Positions 16,707-25,888 of a stretch of 64,000 nt of DNA are shown piece after piece. Positions within the stretch are counted from its first letter, which is position 1; the number at the start of each line of letters is the position of its first letter. This DNA is from Blautia_A aquisgranensis (GTDB taxonomy: Bacteria > Bacillota > Clostridia > Lachnospirales > Lachnospiraceae): NCBI RefSeq assembly GCF_040096615.1, contig NZ_JBBMEJ010000010.1:73701-137700 (forward strand). The letters run 5' to 3'. A program made the position numbers and the translations under genes. The notes below the pieces were generated by a model, which saw only the letters and a list, made by a program, of their open reading frames with translations, was not told the DNA's origin and did no database searches.

Positions 16707-17484
16707 AGCGCTGTCCTCCCATCTCCGGAACTGCAGCCAGCAGTTTCTTGGTGTAATCACTTGTCGGATGATTCATGACCTCATCCCTTGTTCCCTGGTC
16801 TACAACCTTACCATGCTGCATAACCACCAGCTGATCTGCCATGTATGCAGCCACACCGATATTATGAGTAACAATGATGATACCGGTTCCGAAATCATCG
16901 CGAAGCTCCATCATCTGACGGACGATCTGTGCCTGTGTGGTAACATCCAGAGCACTGGTCGGCTCATCAGCCAGAAGAAGTTCCGGATTAAAGGTCATAG
17001 CCATCGCAATACCAACTCGCTGGCGCATACCACCGGAAAGCTGGTGCGGATAACTTTTCATGATATTTTCTGCGTCAGGAAGACGCATTTTCTGAAGCAT
17101 GGTACATCCTTTTTTCCATGCCTCTGCTTTGGATACATCAGTATGTGTACAGATATACTCCACATACTGACTTCCGATTTTACGGATCGGATTCAGGGTT
17201 CCACCGCAGTCCTGGAAAATCATGGAAATGCGGGTACCTCTTAAATTTCTCCATTCATCCTTTGTATTGGAAAGCAGGGAATGTCCGTTAAACTGAATAT
17301 CTCCGGCACTTACCCGGCCGCCCCCGGCAAGTGCGCCGAGAACAGCACGGATAACGGTTGTTTTTCCACTTCCACTCTCTCCTACCACACTAATGATCTC
17401 ACCTTTTTTCATAGAAAGGTTGAAATGCTCAACAGTAGGTGTCTGCTTTCCATACCGGATTGAAAGATCCTTGATTTCAAGCAT
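16699..17484 (-). CDS. ABC transporter ATP-binding protein, OppD/DppD type
   Basis: 261 aa. Walker A GESGSGKTT, signature LSGGMRQRVGIAMAM, Walker B ELLLADEPTSALD. It is shorter than typical OppD (~330 aa) and lacks the C-terminal Cys-rich extension, resembling nickel-type NikD. Starts 14 nt after the binding-protein gene and overlaps the second ATPase. Confidence 0.92.
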   Translation of the reverse strand: MLEIKDLSIRYGKQTPTVEHFNLSMKKGEIISVVGESGSGKTTVIRAVLGALAGGGRVSAGDIQFNGHSLLSNTKDEWRNLRGTRISMIFQDCGGTLNPIRKIGSQYVEYICTHTDVSKAEAWKKGCTMLQKMRLPDAENIMKSYPHQLSGGMRQRVGIAMAMTFNPELLLADEPTSALDVTTQAQIVRQMMELRDDFGTGIIIVTHNIGVAAYMADQLVVMQHGKVVDQGTRDEVMNHPTSDYTKKLLAAVPEMGGQRYV

Positions 17485-17498
17485 AAATAAGCGCTCCT

Positions 17499-19067
17499 TT
17501 ACTCAGCAAGAGTGATATCCTTTGTCAGCCAGTAGTAATCCATCGGATACATCTTGACACCGGTTACCTTCTTGTTGGAGAAGAGGTAAGTTGTCTCATA
17601 ACCAAAGAATACAGTTGCTGCATCGTCCATGATATCCTGCTGGATGTCAACGATCAGATCTTTTCTCTTGTCCTCATCGAAAGTCTGTGCAAGCTCATCG
17701 AGAAGCTTGTCTACATCCGGATTGTTGTAGCCGGCTGTGTTGTTTGCAGAAGAGCTGTACCAGTTCTCTCTTAAGTAGTTCTCAGGATCACCTGTATTTG
17801 CAACAAGTACGTTCCAGATAAGAAGGTCATACTGACCGGAATCTCTCATGTCAAGAAGTGTCTCGTAACTTACAGTGTTAAGGTTTACGTTGATACCGAT
17901 CTCTTTCAGGCTGGCCTGTGCTGCCTGTGCATATACACCAAGCTCCGCACGGCTTGTATAAATAACGAAATCAAGAACAAGCGGATCTCCGTCCGGAGTC
18001 TCTACAAATCCGTCACCATCAACATCTTTGTATCCAGCCTCCTCAAGAATCTTCTTAGCGCCATCCGGATCATAAGCATTCTCATCATTCAGCTCATCAA
18101 AACCAAAATCAAGTGTTGGCGGAACCGGAGCTTTACCAGCTGTTGCGCCACCCTCAAGAAGAGTGTTACAGTATGTTTCTTTGTCAAGACCGCGAAGAAG
18201 TGCCTGGCGAAGTGCTTTGTCGCTGAGAGCACGTCCCTCACTCTGGTTCATAAATGCATATGTGGAACGAAGAGACTGAAGCTCCTGGATCTCATAGTTA
18301 TCATTTCCCTCGAACTCTACCAGGTTCTCTGTTTTCAGGTTGTAAGCGATATCGATCTCGCCTGTCTGAAGAGCCATAGAACGTGTTGTCTGGTCATCAA
18401 CACATTTCAGTGTAACTTTGTCAAGTGGGACTTCGCCATCCCAGTAATTCTCATTTTTTACTACAACACAGGAATCTGTCGGGCTGAAAGACTCTACTGC
18501 GTAAGGACCTGTACAGATTGGTCCCTCCATTGCAAATGTGGAGTCATCTACATTTGTATCAACGATCAGGAACAACGGGTCTGCAAGACATCCTGCCATG
18601 TTTGCATTGGCTCTGTTAAGATGGAACACAAGGTTCTGTCCGTCAACTTCGATACTGTCAAGATCAAAGAACTCTGGAACACGATCGCTCTTCTCAGCAG
18701 TACGCTCGATGGAAGCCTTAACCATCTCTGGTGTCATGTCATCTCCATTGGAGAATTTTACACCCTCACGAATCTTAAATGTCCATGTTTTTCCATCGTC
18801 ACTGTTCTCCCACTCTTCTGCAAGACATGGAACGATCTCACCGTTTTCATCGAATTTTGTGAGGCACTCACCGATCGCATAACGGGAAACTACCCAGCTG
18901 AAATACTGCTCTGTCGGCTCCAGTGTATCTGCGAAGCTTGTTACTCCGATAGTGATCTCTTTATCACTGTTTTTGTCACCTTTCGCCTGAGCCATTGTTG
19001 TCATGGAAAAAGTCATCATGCATGCAAGTGTAGCAGCCAGCACTTTTTTTACTACGTTATTTCTCAT
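17499..19067 (-). CDS. ABC transporter substrate-binding protein (SBP_bac_5, Nik/Dpp type)
   Basis: 522 aa. Signal peptide (MRNNVVKKVLAATLACMMTF, then MAQAKG), followed by the family-5 fold: ITIGVTSFADTLEPTEQYFS, WTFKIREGVKFSNGDDMTPE, and IYTSRAELGVYAQAAQASLK. No lipobox is obvious although Cys16 lies in the signal segment. Dpp/Nik binding proteins capture peptides, metal chelates or opines. Cobalamin-riboswitch control suggests cobalt, a cobalt chelate or a corrinoid, which is inference. RBS AGGAGGATGA. Confidence 0.9.
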   Translation of the reverse strand: MRNNVVKKVLAATLACMMTFSMTTMAQAKGDKNSDKEITIGVTSFADTLEPTEQYFSWVVSRYAIGECLTKFDENGEIVPCLAEEWENSDDGKTWTFKIREGVKFSNGDDMTPEMVKASIERTAEKSDRVPEFFDLDSIEVDGQNLVFHLNRANANMAGCLADPLFLIVDTNVDDSTFAMEGPICTGPYAVESFSPTDSCVVVKNENYWDGEVPLDKVTLKCVDDQTTRSMALQTGEIDIAYNLKTENLVEFEGNDNYEIQELQSLRSTYAFMNQSEGRALSDKALRQALLRGLDKETYCNTLLEGGATAGKAPVPPTLDFGFDELNDENAYDPDGAKKILEEAGYKDVDGDGFVETPDGDPLVLDFVIYTSRAELGVYAQAAQASLKEIGINVNLNTVSYETLLDMRDSGQYDLLIWNVLVANTGDPENYLRENWYSSSANNTAGYNNPDVDKLLDELAQTFDEDKRKDLIVDIQQDIMDDAATVFFGYETTYLFSNKKVTGVKMYPMDYYWLTKDITLAE

Positions 19068-19137
19068 TTCATCCTCCTAAAGATAAATACTAACTATTGG
19101 GTGTTGGTTTGTTACATAAAATTACGGTTTGGTTTAT

Positions 19138-19965
19138 TTAATCCTGACGCGGATCCAGTACATCACGGATGCTGTCTCCAAGCATGTTGAAAACAACAAC
19201 ACAGATCACGATTGCGATACCAGGATAGATCATAAGCCATGGCGCTTTTGCCATGTAGGTTCTTCCTTCGTTAAGCATCAGTCCCCACTCCGGTGTCGGT
19301 GCTGTTGCACCAAATCCCAGGAATGAAAGGGAAGCCAGCTCCAGCATCATGGTTCCGATATCTGCTGCCGCAGTTACCACCATCTGTGTAACCATGTTCG
19401 GAAGAACGTGAACAAGAAGAATTTTCCATGTTTTCGTTCCGTTTACAACTGCTGCCTCTATATAAAGACTCTTCTTGACTTTTAAAACCATACTTCTTGC
19501 AAGACGGGCATACTTTGTCCAGCTTACAGCCGCGATGGAGATAACGGCATTCACAAGGTTCGGTCCAAGCATACCGGCAATGGCGATAGCCAGTACAAGA
19601 CCCGGGAAGGAGATCATCATATCTGCGATACGCATGATAACTGCGTCAACAACGCCGCCGAAATATCCGGCGATGACTCCTAAAAATGTACCGATCACAA
19701 AAATCACTGCAACCAGGCATAAGGTCATGATAAGAGAAGTTCTTGTTCCGAAGATAACACGGGACAGAAGATCTCGGCCAAGCTTATCTGTTCCAAAAGG
19801 ATGTGCAGAGCTTGGTTCCTGCAGTGATTCGGTCATAACTGCATCCAGCGGATCATACGGGGCAAGCTGCGGAGCAAAAATCGCAACGCCGATCACCACA
19901 AGACCCAGAATAAAGAAAAGAGTAAACTGCTTATTTTCTTTAAATACTTGTAATACCTTTTTCAA
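19138..19965 (-). CDS. ABC transporter permease, DppC/NikC type
   Basis: 275 aa with about six membrane segments. The family N-terminal part is DPLDAVMTESLQEPSSAHPFGTDKLGRDLLSRV. The inner-membrane EAA-type loop is around EAAVVNGTKTWKILLVHVLPN. The start abuts the stop of the other permease gene with no gap; 70 nt separate it from the binding-protein gene. Confidence 0.93.
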   Translation of the reverse strand: MKKVLQVFKENKQFTLFFILGLVVIGVAIFAPQLAPYDPLDAVMTESLQEPSSAHPFGTDKLGRDLLSRVIFGTRTSLIMTLCLVAVIFVIGTFLGVIAGYFGGVVDAVIMRIADMMISFPGLVLAIAIAGMLGPNLVNAVISIAAVSWTKYARLARSMVLKVKKSLYIEAAVVNGTKTWKILLVHVLPNMVTQMVVTAAADIGTMMLELASLSFLGFGATAPTPEWGLMLNEGRTYMAKAPWLMIYPGIAIVICVVVFNMLGDSIRDVLDPRQD

Positions 19966-20904
19966 TTATCTATCCTCCTTAAGTCTTGGATCGAGATAAG
20001 TATAGGACAGATCCACAAGCAGGTTAATGCACATGTAGAGAATTGCGATCCACAGTACATAGCCCTGTACAAGAGGATAGTCTCTGCAGGAAATAGCTTT
20101 TACAGCCATATTTCCCATTCCAGGCCAGTTGTAAATGATCTCTACAACTGCAGTACCTCCAAGAAGACTTCCAAGGGAAAGTCCCAGAAGCGTTACCAGC
20201 GGAAGCATTACATTCGGAAGAACATGCTTCCAGAGAATCACACTTTCTTTGATTCCACGCATTCTGGCACCAGTTACATAATCCTGATGAAGTTCCTCAA
20301 GCACAGCACTTCTTACCTGACGGGTATATTTCGCAGACATGGCAAGTGCAAGAGTCAGCGCCGGAAGGATCATGGATTTAAAATCGGTACTTCCTCCTGC
20401 TACATTGATCCATCGAAGCTGCACACCAAAAATACTGAGAAGAATAAGTCCCAGCCAGAAGCTTGGTACGGATACTCCGACGAAAGTGATACCTCTTACA
20501 AAATAGTCCGGGAATTTATTCTGATATACAGCTGCCAGAATTCCCAGTGGTATGGAAATGATGACCATCATAAGAAGTGCCAGAAGCGACATCTTAAGTG
20601 TTGGCCAGAAACAGGATACCAGCTTATCTGTTACCGGCATTTTGAAAGAATAGGACTGTCCCATATCTCCTGTAACAACACCTTTCAGCCAGGAACCATA
20701 CTGTACAAGAAACGGCTGGTCAAGACCAAGCTCATGTCTCGTTTGCTCCAGAAGCTCCGGTGTCGGAAGATTACCACACTCTGTCAGCATGATCTCCGCA
20801 GGATCACCAGGTGACAGGTAGGTCAGTCCAAATGTGAAAAAGCTGATTCCAAATAATACGATGATGATCTGGAGAAATCTTTTTCCTACTTGTTTCTTTG
20901 TCAC
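19966..20904 (-). CDS. ABC transporter permease, DppB/NikB type
   Basis: 312 aa with an N-terminal membrane helix and five to six further segments. The EAA-type loop is GARMRGIKESVILWKHVLPNVMLP. First gene of the operon, 127 nt downstream of the riboswitch terminator. It forms the transmembrane channel with the NikC-like protein. Confidence 0.93.
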   Translation of the reverse strand: MTKKQVGKRFLQIIIVLFGISFFTFGLTYLSPGDPAEIMLTECGNLPTPELLEQTRHELGLDQPFLVQYGSWLKGVVTGDMGQSYSFKMPVTDKLVSCFWPTLKMSLLALLMMVIISIPLGILAAVYQNKFPDYFVRGITFVGVSVPSFWLGLILLSIFGVQLRWINVAGGSTDFKSMILPALTLALAMSAKYTRQVRSAVLEELHQDYVTGARMRGIKESVILWKHVLPNVMLPLVTLLGLSLGSLLGGTAVVEIIYNWPGMGNMAVKAISCRDYPLVQGYVLWIAILYMCINLLVDLSYTYLDPRLKEDR

Positions 20905-21031
20905 GTTTTACTCCTTTCCTCATTTGTTGCGATTTTTAACACAGCCGTTCTGTCGAAAAGTAAGTATCAGATCAGTAAATATAGGGGACTCTAATATGCA
21001 GAATTTGCATGAAAAATTAAGAAATACGCAC

Positions 21032-21059
21032 AAAAAAAGCCCGTGACGAAATAACGGGC
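21032..21059 (-). terminator. Intrinsic terminator of the cobalamin riboswitch
   Basis: GCCCGTTATTTCGTCACGGGC followed on the minus strand by seven T residues. It sits between the aptamer and the first permease gene, as expected for transcription attenuation. Confidence 0.87.
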
Positions 21060-21105
21060 ACAAAAAGCATGCTTCCTATCTTCCGTAAGAATCATTCCTG
21101 GACAA

Positions 21106-21267
21106 TTGCAAGCAGGTCTCCTGACTAAGGCTCCTTACCCTCAGACACCTTCCCGGCTCTATTACGCGCACCAGGCCAGTGGCATTCATCTGAGGATTCC
21201 CCATTACAGTGACGGGATCGTACCGGATTTACACCGGTTTCCCTATTAATCCTTGCGGAACTTGCAA
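21106..21267 (-). promoter_or_regulatory. Cobalamin (adenosylcobalamin-type) riboswitch
   Basis: On the minus strand the leader has the B12-box region GCCACTGGCCTGG, the core GGGAAACCGGTGTAAATCC, the TCCCGTCACTG segment and GTCAGGAGACCTGC near the 3' end. The P1 stem pairs TTGCAAG (5', at 21261-21267) with CTTGCAA (3', at 21106-21112). All lie upstream of a terminator and the ABC operon. High adenosylcobalamin should stop transcription. Confidence 0.93.
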
Positions 21268-21311
21268 CGACTGATATGAAAAATCAGCAAATGCTATTAA
21301 ATTACGGATTT

Positions 21312-21340
21312 ATTATATTATAGAGAATGTTTCCTGTCTA
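21312..21340 (-). promoter_or_regulatory. Promoter of the riboswitch-controlled ABC operon
   Basis: TAGACA, 17 nt, TATAAT on the minus strand, 45 nt before the aptamer P1. A second overlapping TATAAT lies 5 nt upstream. Confidence 0.65.
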
Positions 21341-21399
21341 TAGAAAAATGTTAATTTTTTTTAAATCTTTTAACTTTTTCGTTGAATTTTCGGAAATAT

Positions 21400-21452
21400 A
21401 CCTATACCCTGTTGGGTATTTTACATAAAATACAGATACCCCATTATGTATA
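21400..21452. promoter_or_regulatory. Paired CsoR-like palindromes upstream of the promoter
   Basis: ATACCCTGTTGGGTAT (21404-21419) is a perfect 6-bp inverted repeat; a related half-conserved copy, AGATACCCCATTATGTAT, follows at about 21435. G/C-tract palindromes of this type are operators of CsoR/RcnR-family metal sensors. No such regulator gene is in the window, so the assignment is tentative. Confidence 0.35.
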
Positions 21453-21483
21453 TTGCACAAAATATCCTGTCTGAGCAAAAAAG

Positions 21484-21535
21484 CCTATGTTTAACTGCGT
21501 TCAATTCTCAACAGAATTTCAAAGTTAAACATAGG
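21484..21535 (-). terminator. Terminator after the deacylase gene
   Basis: CCTATGTTTAACT pairs with AGTTAAACATAGG (13 bp) around a 26-nt loop, flanked by A/T runs on each side, 14 nt beyond the stop codon. Confidence 0.85.
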
Positions 21536-21549
21536 TTTTTGGGTTAAGA

Positions 21550-22509
21550 TCAGGTCAAAGTTTCTGTGATCGCGGCATATGCGATCATTGGACCGTCCTC
21601 GATAATATTTAAACTTGCTGTCTGATAAAGTACTACTCCATTCTCAGTAGCAATGGAAGTATAAAGAATGTTTCCATGATAATCTCTCAGCTCTCCTAAA
21701 TCTTCTCCCTTGAAGAAATATTCACCCGGCTTCTTGGACGGATACCAGCATCCGGTATACGGCGCATATTCGTAAACAACATTCTCAAGAAGCATCTGAC
21801 GATAATGTTTCAGACCGTGACATTTTTTTCCCTGAAGGTGAAGCACCAGATGGCGTACATCCCGCTTATCCTGTTCCACCTCTTCCCAGGTCCAATAGCT
21901 CTGCCCGCCACGTTCAATGAGAATACTAGGGATTCCAAGAGAAGCTGCGTAATTGTAAGCACCACCTGTCGCAGTTGTAGAGCGAACTACATATTTCACG
22001 CCAATGTGTCTTGCCATATGGAGGGAAGCATCTGCTGTTTCATCATCCACAACACCTACATAATATACATATGGATGCAGCTGTTCATATCCGTCACCAC
22101 TGTGAAGATCAATATAATAATCTGTTATAGAAAAAAGCTTCGTTACCATTGTATGGGCGATACGGTCAGCAGCTGTTCCGTTCGGGTCTCCCGGGAATAC
22201 ACGGTTCAGATTCTTGCCATCCTCGTAAACCATACTCATGGTCCTGTGCTCAAATCCGCTGACATTGACAAGAGGAATCACGATCACATTTCCCTTCAGA
22301 TCCTCTGGCTGAAACTCTTTAGCCAGTTCCATGGCAGCCTGAATTCCTACGTATTCCGCACTATGTACACCTGCTGTGATCAGAATCGTCGGTCCATCCT
22401 CCACTCCGCAGATCACAGTTGCCGGCATGCTCATGCCACCTCCTGTGATTTTGATCTCACCCTGTGCTTTCTCTCCCTTTTCTATCACCCAGTCATCAAT
22501 TTTGATCAT
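21550..22509 (-). CDS. Succinylglutamate desuccinylase/aspartoacylase-family deacylase
   Basis: Zinc-dependent M14-like amidohydrolase, 319 aa. The HxxE zinc pair is GVHSAEYVG near residue 48 and the third ligand is in YYIDLHSGDGYE near residue 134. GKNLNRVFPGDPNG is the typical substrate-binding segment, and the C-terminal beta domain holds the PGEYFFKGEDLGEL stretch. It probably removes an acyl group from an N-acyl amino acid; substrate cannot be told from sequence. It has its own promoter and terminator, so it is not necessarily part of the his operon upstream. Confidence 0.9.
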   Translation of the reverse strand: MIKIDDWVIEKGEKAQGEIKITGGGMSMPATVICGVEDGPTILITAGVHSAEYVGIQAAMELAKEFQPEDLKGNVIVIPLVNVSGFEHRTMSMVYEDGKNLNRVFPGDPNGTAADRIAHTMVTKLFSITDYYIDLHSGDGYEQLHPYVYYVGVVDDETADASLHMARHIGVKYVVRSTTATGGAYNYAASLGIPSILIERGGQSYWTWEEVEQDKRDVRHLVLHLQGKKCHGLKHYRQMLLENVVYEYAPYTGCWYPSKKPGEYFFKGEDLGELRDYHGNILYTSIATENGVVLYQTASLNIIEDGPMIAYAAITETLT

Positions 22510-22559
22510 TGGCCGTTTTCCTTTCTTTTATCTCTGTATTTCCGCACTCATTTTGAGTA

Positions 22560-22588
22560 AGTATATCATGCCTAACCGAACTTGTACA
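22560..22588 (-). promoter_or_regulatory. Probable promoter of the deacylase gene
   Basis: TGTACA, 17 nt, extended -10 TGATATACT on the minus strand, ~50 nt upstream of the start. Confidence 0.5.
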
Positions 22589-22645
22589 TGAAAACCTTCC
22601 AGAATTTCTCTGAATTCGCGAAAATACTTTTAAAAGGAACATTTT

Positions 22646-23926
22646 TTATCTCTTGGAAAGCTCACTGGTAATGTCTTCCCAGCTGACGCCCTTTTCTACC
22701 ATAAGAACCATCATATGATAAAGAAAATCCGAAATCTCATATTTTACTTCTTCTTTATCCGGATTCTTAGCCGCAATGACGATCTCTGTGCATTCCTCTC
22801 CGACTTTTTTGAGGATCTTATCGATTCCCTTGTCAAAAAGATAACTCGTATAGGAACCTTCCTTCGGATTTTCCCTTCGGTCTGCGATCACATCGTATAC
22901 CTTCTGGAATACATGAAGAGGATTGGTATCATTGTATTCCTTCTGCACCAGAGGCTTAAAGAAGCAGGTACGGTTTCCGGTATGGCAGGCAGCACCAATC
23001 TGATCCACCTTTGCAAGGATGGTGTCATTATCACAGTCAATAGTCAGAGATTTCACATACTGTACATGCCCGGAGGTCAGTCCCTTTGTCCAGAGTTCAT
23101 TCCTGCTGCGGCTCCAGTAGGTCATTTTCCCAAGCTTCAGTGTGGTATTGAAAGCCAGCTCATTCATGTACGCCAGCATCAGTACTTCATCTGTCCGGTA
23201 ATCCTGAACAATGACCGGAACCATTCCAGCACTGTTCAGCTTGAAGTCTGACCATGCAATATTACTTTTAAAGGTATTGACCGGGATTCCTGCTTTCTCA
23301 CAGCTTTCTTTCAGTGCATGGAGATCAACTTCCATGCTGCTCACATATGCACCGCAGAGTCCGGAAACGGCCAGATCTTCCAGAAGCTTCATGATCTTAT
23401 CGTTGGAGCTTTCATCTGTATGAAGAATAATCGGTATATTTGAGATCGCTGCAATTTCTCCCTGCAGTGTATCCAGTGCCAGGATACGGTCTGCATATTC
23501 TTCGATCAGCTGTTGATTCTCTGTGAATTCTTTAAAATCTGAAATGCTGATCACCATACGGTCTTTTCCGAAACGTCTGGATACCTCTTCCAGAAGTTCA
23601 ATATTGCTTTCTTTTGAAAAATTCAGAACAACCCGGGCACATCCTGCATAGATCAGTTTCTTTACATCTTCCACACGTTTGATATTTCCGGCTGCGATCA
23701 CTGGAATCTCCGCACTTTTACAGATATCACGGATTTTTCCGATGGCACGATCATGCTCTGCATCTGCCGAAGAAAAGTCAAAGACAAGAAGCTCATCTGC
23801 TCCGTTATCCCTGTAAAACTTTGCAAGGGTCTCTACATCACCGTCGCCGAAAAGATTTCTCTGTCCAAATCCTGTCACTGCCTTCTCAGAGTGAAGATAC
23901 AGGCAGGGAATCAACTGTTTATTCAT
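22646..23926 (-). CDS. hisIE: HisIE with an N-terminal degenerate HisF-like domain
   Basis: 426 aa. Residues ~1-215 resemble the HisF/HisA barrel (IPCL...VTGFGQRNLFGDGD, then GADELLVFDFSSAD), but the catalytic Asp of the HisF IPCLDV motif is Tyr (IPCLYL). Residues ~220-325 are phosphoribosyl-AMP cyclohydrolase (MTYWSRSRNELWTKG, CDNDTILAKVDQ, ACHTGNRTCFF). Residues ~335-426 are phosphoribosyl-ATP pyrophosphatase (KKVGEECTEIVIAAKN). Steps 2 and 3 of histidine synthesis are therefore covered; the barrel is probably non-catalytic. Last gene of the his operon. Confidence 0.93.
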   Translation of the reverse strand: MNKQLIPCLYLHSEKAVTGFGQRNLFGDGDVETLAKFYRDNGADELLVFDFSSADAEHDRAIGKIRDICKSAEIPVIAAGNIKRVEDVKKLIYAGCARVVLNFSKESNIELLEEVSRRFGKDRMVISISDFKEFTENQQLIEEYADRILALDTLQGEIAAISNIPIILHTDESSNDKIMKLLEDLAVSGLCGAYVSSMEVDLHALKESCEKAGIPVNTFKSNIAWSDFKLNSAGMVPVIVQDYRTDEVLMLAYMNELAFNTTLKLGKMTYWSRSRNELWTKGLTSGHVQYVKSLTIDCDNDTILAKVDQIGAACHTGNRTCFFKPLVQKEYNDTNPLHVFQKVYDVIADRRENPKEGSYTSYLFDKGIDKILKKVGEECTEIVIAAKNPDKEEVKYEISDFLYHMMVLMVEKGVSWEDITSELSKR

Positions 23927-23941
23927 AACCTCTCCTTTGTA

Positions 23942-24529
23942 TCAGAGACTTCCCTTTGTGGAAAGTACATCTGTGATTCGGGAATCATACTGTGTAGCCG
24001 CATCAAGAGCCTTTGCAAAGCTCTTAAACATAGCCTCTGCCACATGATGGCTGTTTCCGCCGGACAGAACCTTGATATGAAGGTTCATAGCAGCAGAGTA
24101 AGATACCGCATAGAAGAATTCTTTTACCATCTCCGTTGCCATATCTCCCATCTTCTCTGTGGAAAATTCAGCATCCCATCCAAGATACGGTCTGCCGGAA
24201 AGGTCTACCGCACAAAGTACCAGTACCTCATCCATAGGAAGAATACAGCTGCCGTAACGTTTAATACCTTTTTTATCGCCCACAGCTTCCCGGATCGCAT
24301 TTCCAAGAACAATACCTGTATCCTCTATGGTATGATGATCGTCCACATGCAGATCTCCGTTAACTTTCAGATCAAGATCATAAAGGCCATGGCGGGTAAA
24401 ACCATCCAGCATGTGATCGAAAAATCCGATTCCTGTCTCAATGTCAGAAGTTCCGGTTCCGTCAATATTTAATTTCAGCCTGATCTGGGTTTCTTTTGTA
24501 TTTCTCTCAATCAATGCTTCTCTTGGCAT
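23942..24529 (-). CDS. hisB: Imidazoleglycerol-phosphate dehydratase
   Basis: 195 aa monofunctional HisB, converting imidazole glycerol phosphate to imidazole acetol phosphate. Signature stretches are GIGFFDHMLDGFTRHG, HVDDHHTIEDTGI and the later DMATEMVKEFF; the His-rich motif binds Mn. Its start overlaps the hisD stop by one base; hisIE follows after 15 nt. Confidence 0.97.
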   Translation of the reverse strand: MPREALIERNTKETQIRLKLNIDGTGTSDIETGIGFFDHMLDGFTRHGLYDLDLKVNGDLHVDDHHTIEDTGIVLGNAIREAVGDKKGIKRYGSCILPMDEVLVLCAVDLSGRPYLGWDAEFSTEKMGDMATEMVKEFFYAVSYSAAMNLHIKVLSGGNSHHVAEAMFKSFAKALDAATQYDSRITDVLSTKGSL

Positions 24530-25839
24530 CAGTCGTTCTCCTTATCCTCGTCCTCGAAACGAACAGCAATGGAATTCGCATGTGCAGTCAGCTGCTCAGA
24601 TGTGGCAAACTGAACAATATCCTTGTGAATCTTTTTCAGTGCTTCTCTGGAATAGTATACAATGCTGGACTTTTTAATAAAATCATCTACAGAAAGTGCG
24701 GAGAAAAATTTCGCAGTTCCGTTGGTCGGAAGTACATGGTTCGGTCCTGCAAAGTAATCTCCCAGCGGTTCAGAGCTGTACTGACCGATAAAAATAGCAC
24801 CTGCATTCCGTACCTTCATCATATCCTCAAATGGATTCTTCGTAACAATCTCCATATGCTCAGAAGCGATCTCATTGGCAGCCTCGATCGCCTCATCCAT
24901 ATCCTCTGCGATCAGGATATAGCCAAAATTCTCCAGAGATTTCTCAATGATCGCTTTTCGGGAAAGCTTCTCCACGAAGCCTTTTACTTCTGCATCTACC
25001 TGATCTGCAAATTCCTCACTTGTGGTGATCAGGATCGCTGATGCCATCTCATCATGCTCAGCCTGGGAAAGAAGATCCGCTGCAATATAATGCGGATTTG
25101 CTGTCTCATCTGCAAGAACCAGAATCTCACTTGGACCTGCAATGGAATCAATGCTTACGTGACCGTAAACTGCTTTTTTTGCCAGGGCAACAAAAATATT
25201 TCCCGGACCTACGATCTTATCAACTTTCTGAATGCTCTCCGTTCCATATGCAAGCGCACCGATTGCCTGTGCACCTCCGACCTTGTAGATCTCATCTGCA
25301 CCAGCCTCATTGGCAGCTACCAGTGTACTTGGATTCACTTTGCCGTCTTTTCCAGGAGGTGTTGTCATGACGATCCGGTCAACACCTGCCACTTTGGCCG
25401 GTACGATGTTCATCAGAACAGAAGATGGATACACTGCTTTTCCACCCGGAACATAAACACCAACCCGGTTCAGTGCTGTTACCTTCTGTCCAAGCATGGT
25501 TCCGTCTGTTGTGCTTGTAAACCAGCTGTTCTGAAGCTGTTTCTCATGGAAGCTCCGGATATTGACAAGTGCCTTGCGGATCACATCGATCAGGGATGGA
25601 TCAACCAGAGTATAAGCCTCATCGATCTCCTCCTGTGTGACACGGATCGTTTCTTTTGTTACTTCAACTTTATCAAACTCTTTTGTATACTCAAAGAGTG
25701 CTGCATCTCCCTCGGCTCTTACCTTTGTGAGGATATCAGCTACTGCATCTTCAAATTTGCCGTAATTATTCGGACTTCTCTTTAAAAGATTCTCCAGAAT
25801 ATCTTTTGTGGATTCTTTGGTCAGTTTTACCTTACGCAT
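24529..25839 (-). CDS. hisD: Histidinol dehydrogenase
   Basis: 436 aa, full length. Oxidises histidinol to histidine with NAD in the last two steps. Motifs include YVPGGKAVYPSSVLMN, the VGPGNIFVALAKK stretch, the SIAGPSEILV segment and the zinc-site region LSQAEHDEMA. Third gene of the operon, 49 nt after hisG. Confidence 0.98.
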   Translation of the reverse strand: MRKVKLTKESTKDILENLLKRSPNNYGKFEDAVADILTKVRAEGDAALFEYTKEFDKVEVTKETIRVTQEEIDEAYTLVDPSLIDVIRKALVNIRSFHEKQLQNSWFTSTTDGTMLGQKVTALNRVGVYVPGGKAVYPSSVLMNIVPAKVAGVDRIVMTTPPGKDGKVNPSTLVAANEAGADEIYKVGGAQAIGALAYGTESIQKVDKIVGPGNIFVALAKKAVYGHVSIDSIAGPSEILVLADETANPHYIAADLLSQAEHDEMASAILITTSEEFADQVDAEVKGFVEKLSRKAIIEKSLENFGYILIAEDMDEAIEAANEIASEHMEIVTKNPFEDMMKVRNAGAIFIGQYSSEPLGDYFAGPNHVLPTNGTAKFFSALSVDDFIKKSSIVYYSREALKKIHKDIVQFATSEQLTAHANSIAVRFEDEDKEND

Positions 25840-25888
25840 AATAAATCTCTGCCTTCTTTCTGTATTTGATCCTCCGTATGATAGGAGA

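Noticed and set aside
21268..21399. Possible small genes between the riboswitch and the deacylase terminator
   Set aside because: AT-rich; only promoter-like signals, no open frame with a ribosome-binding site.
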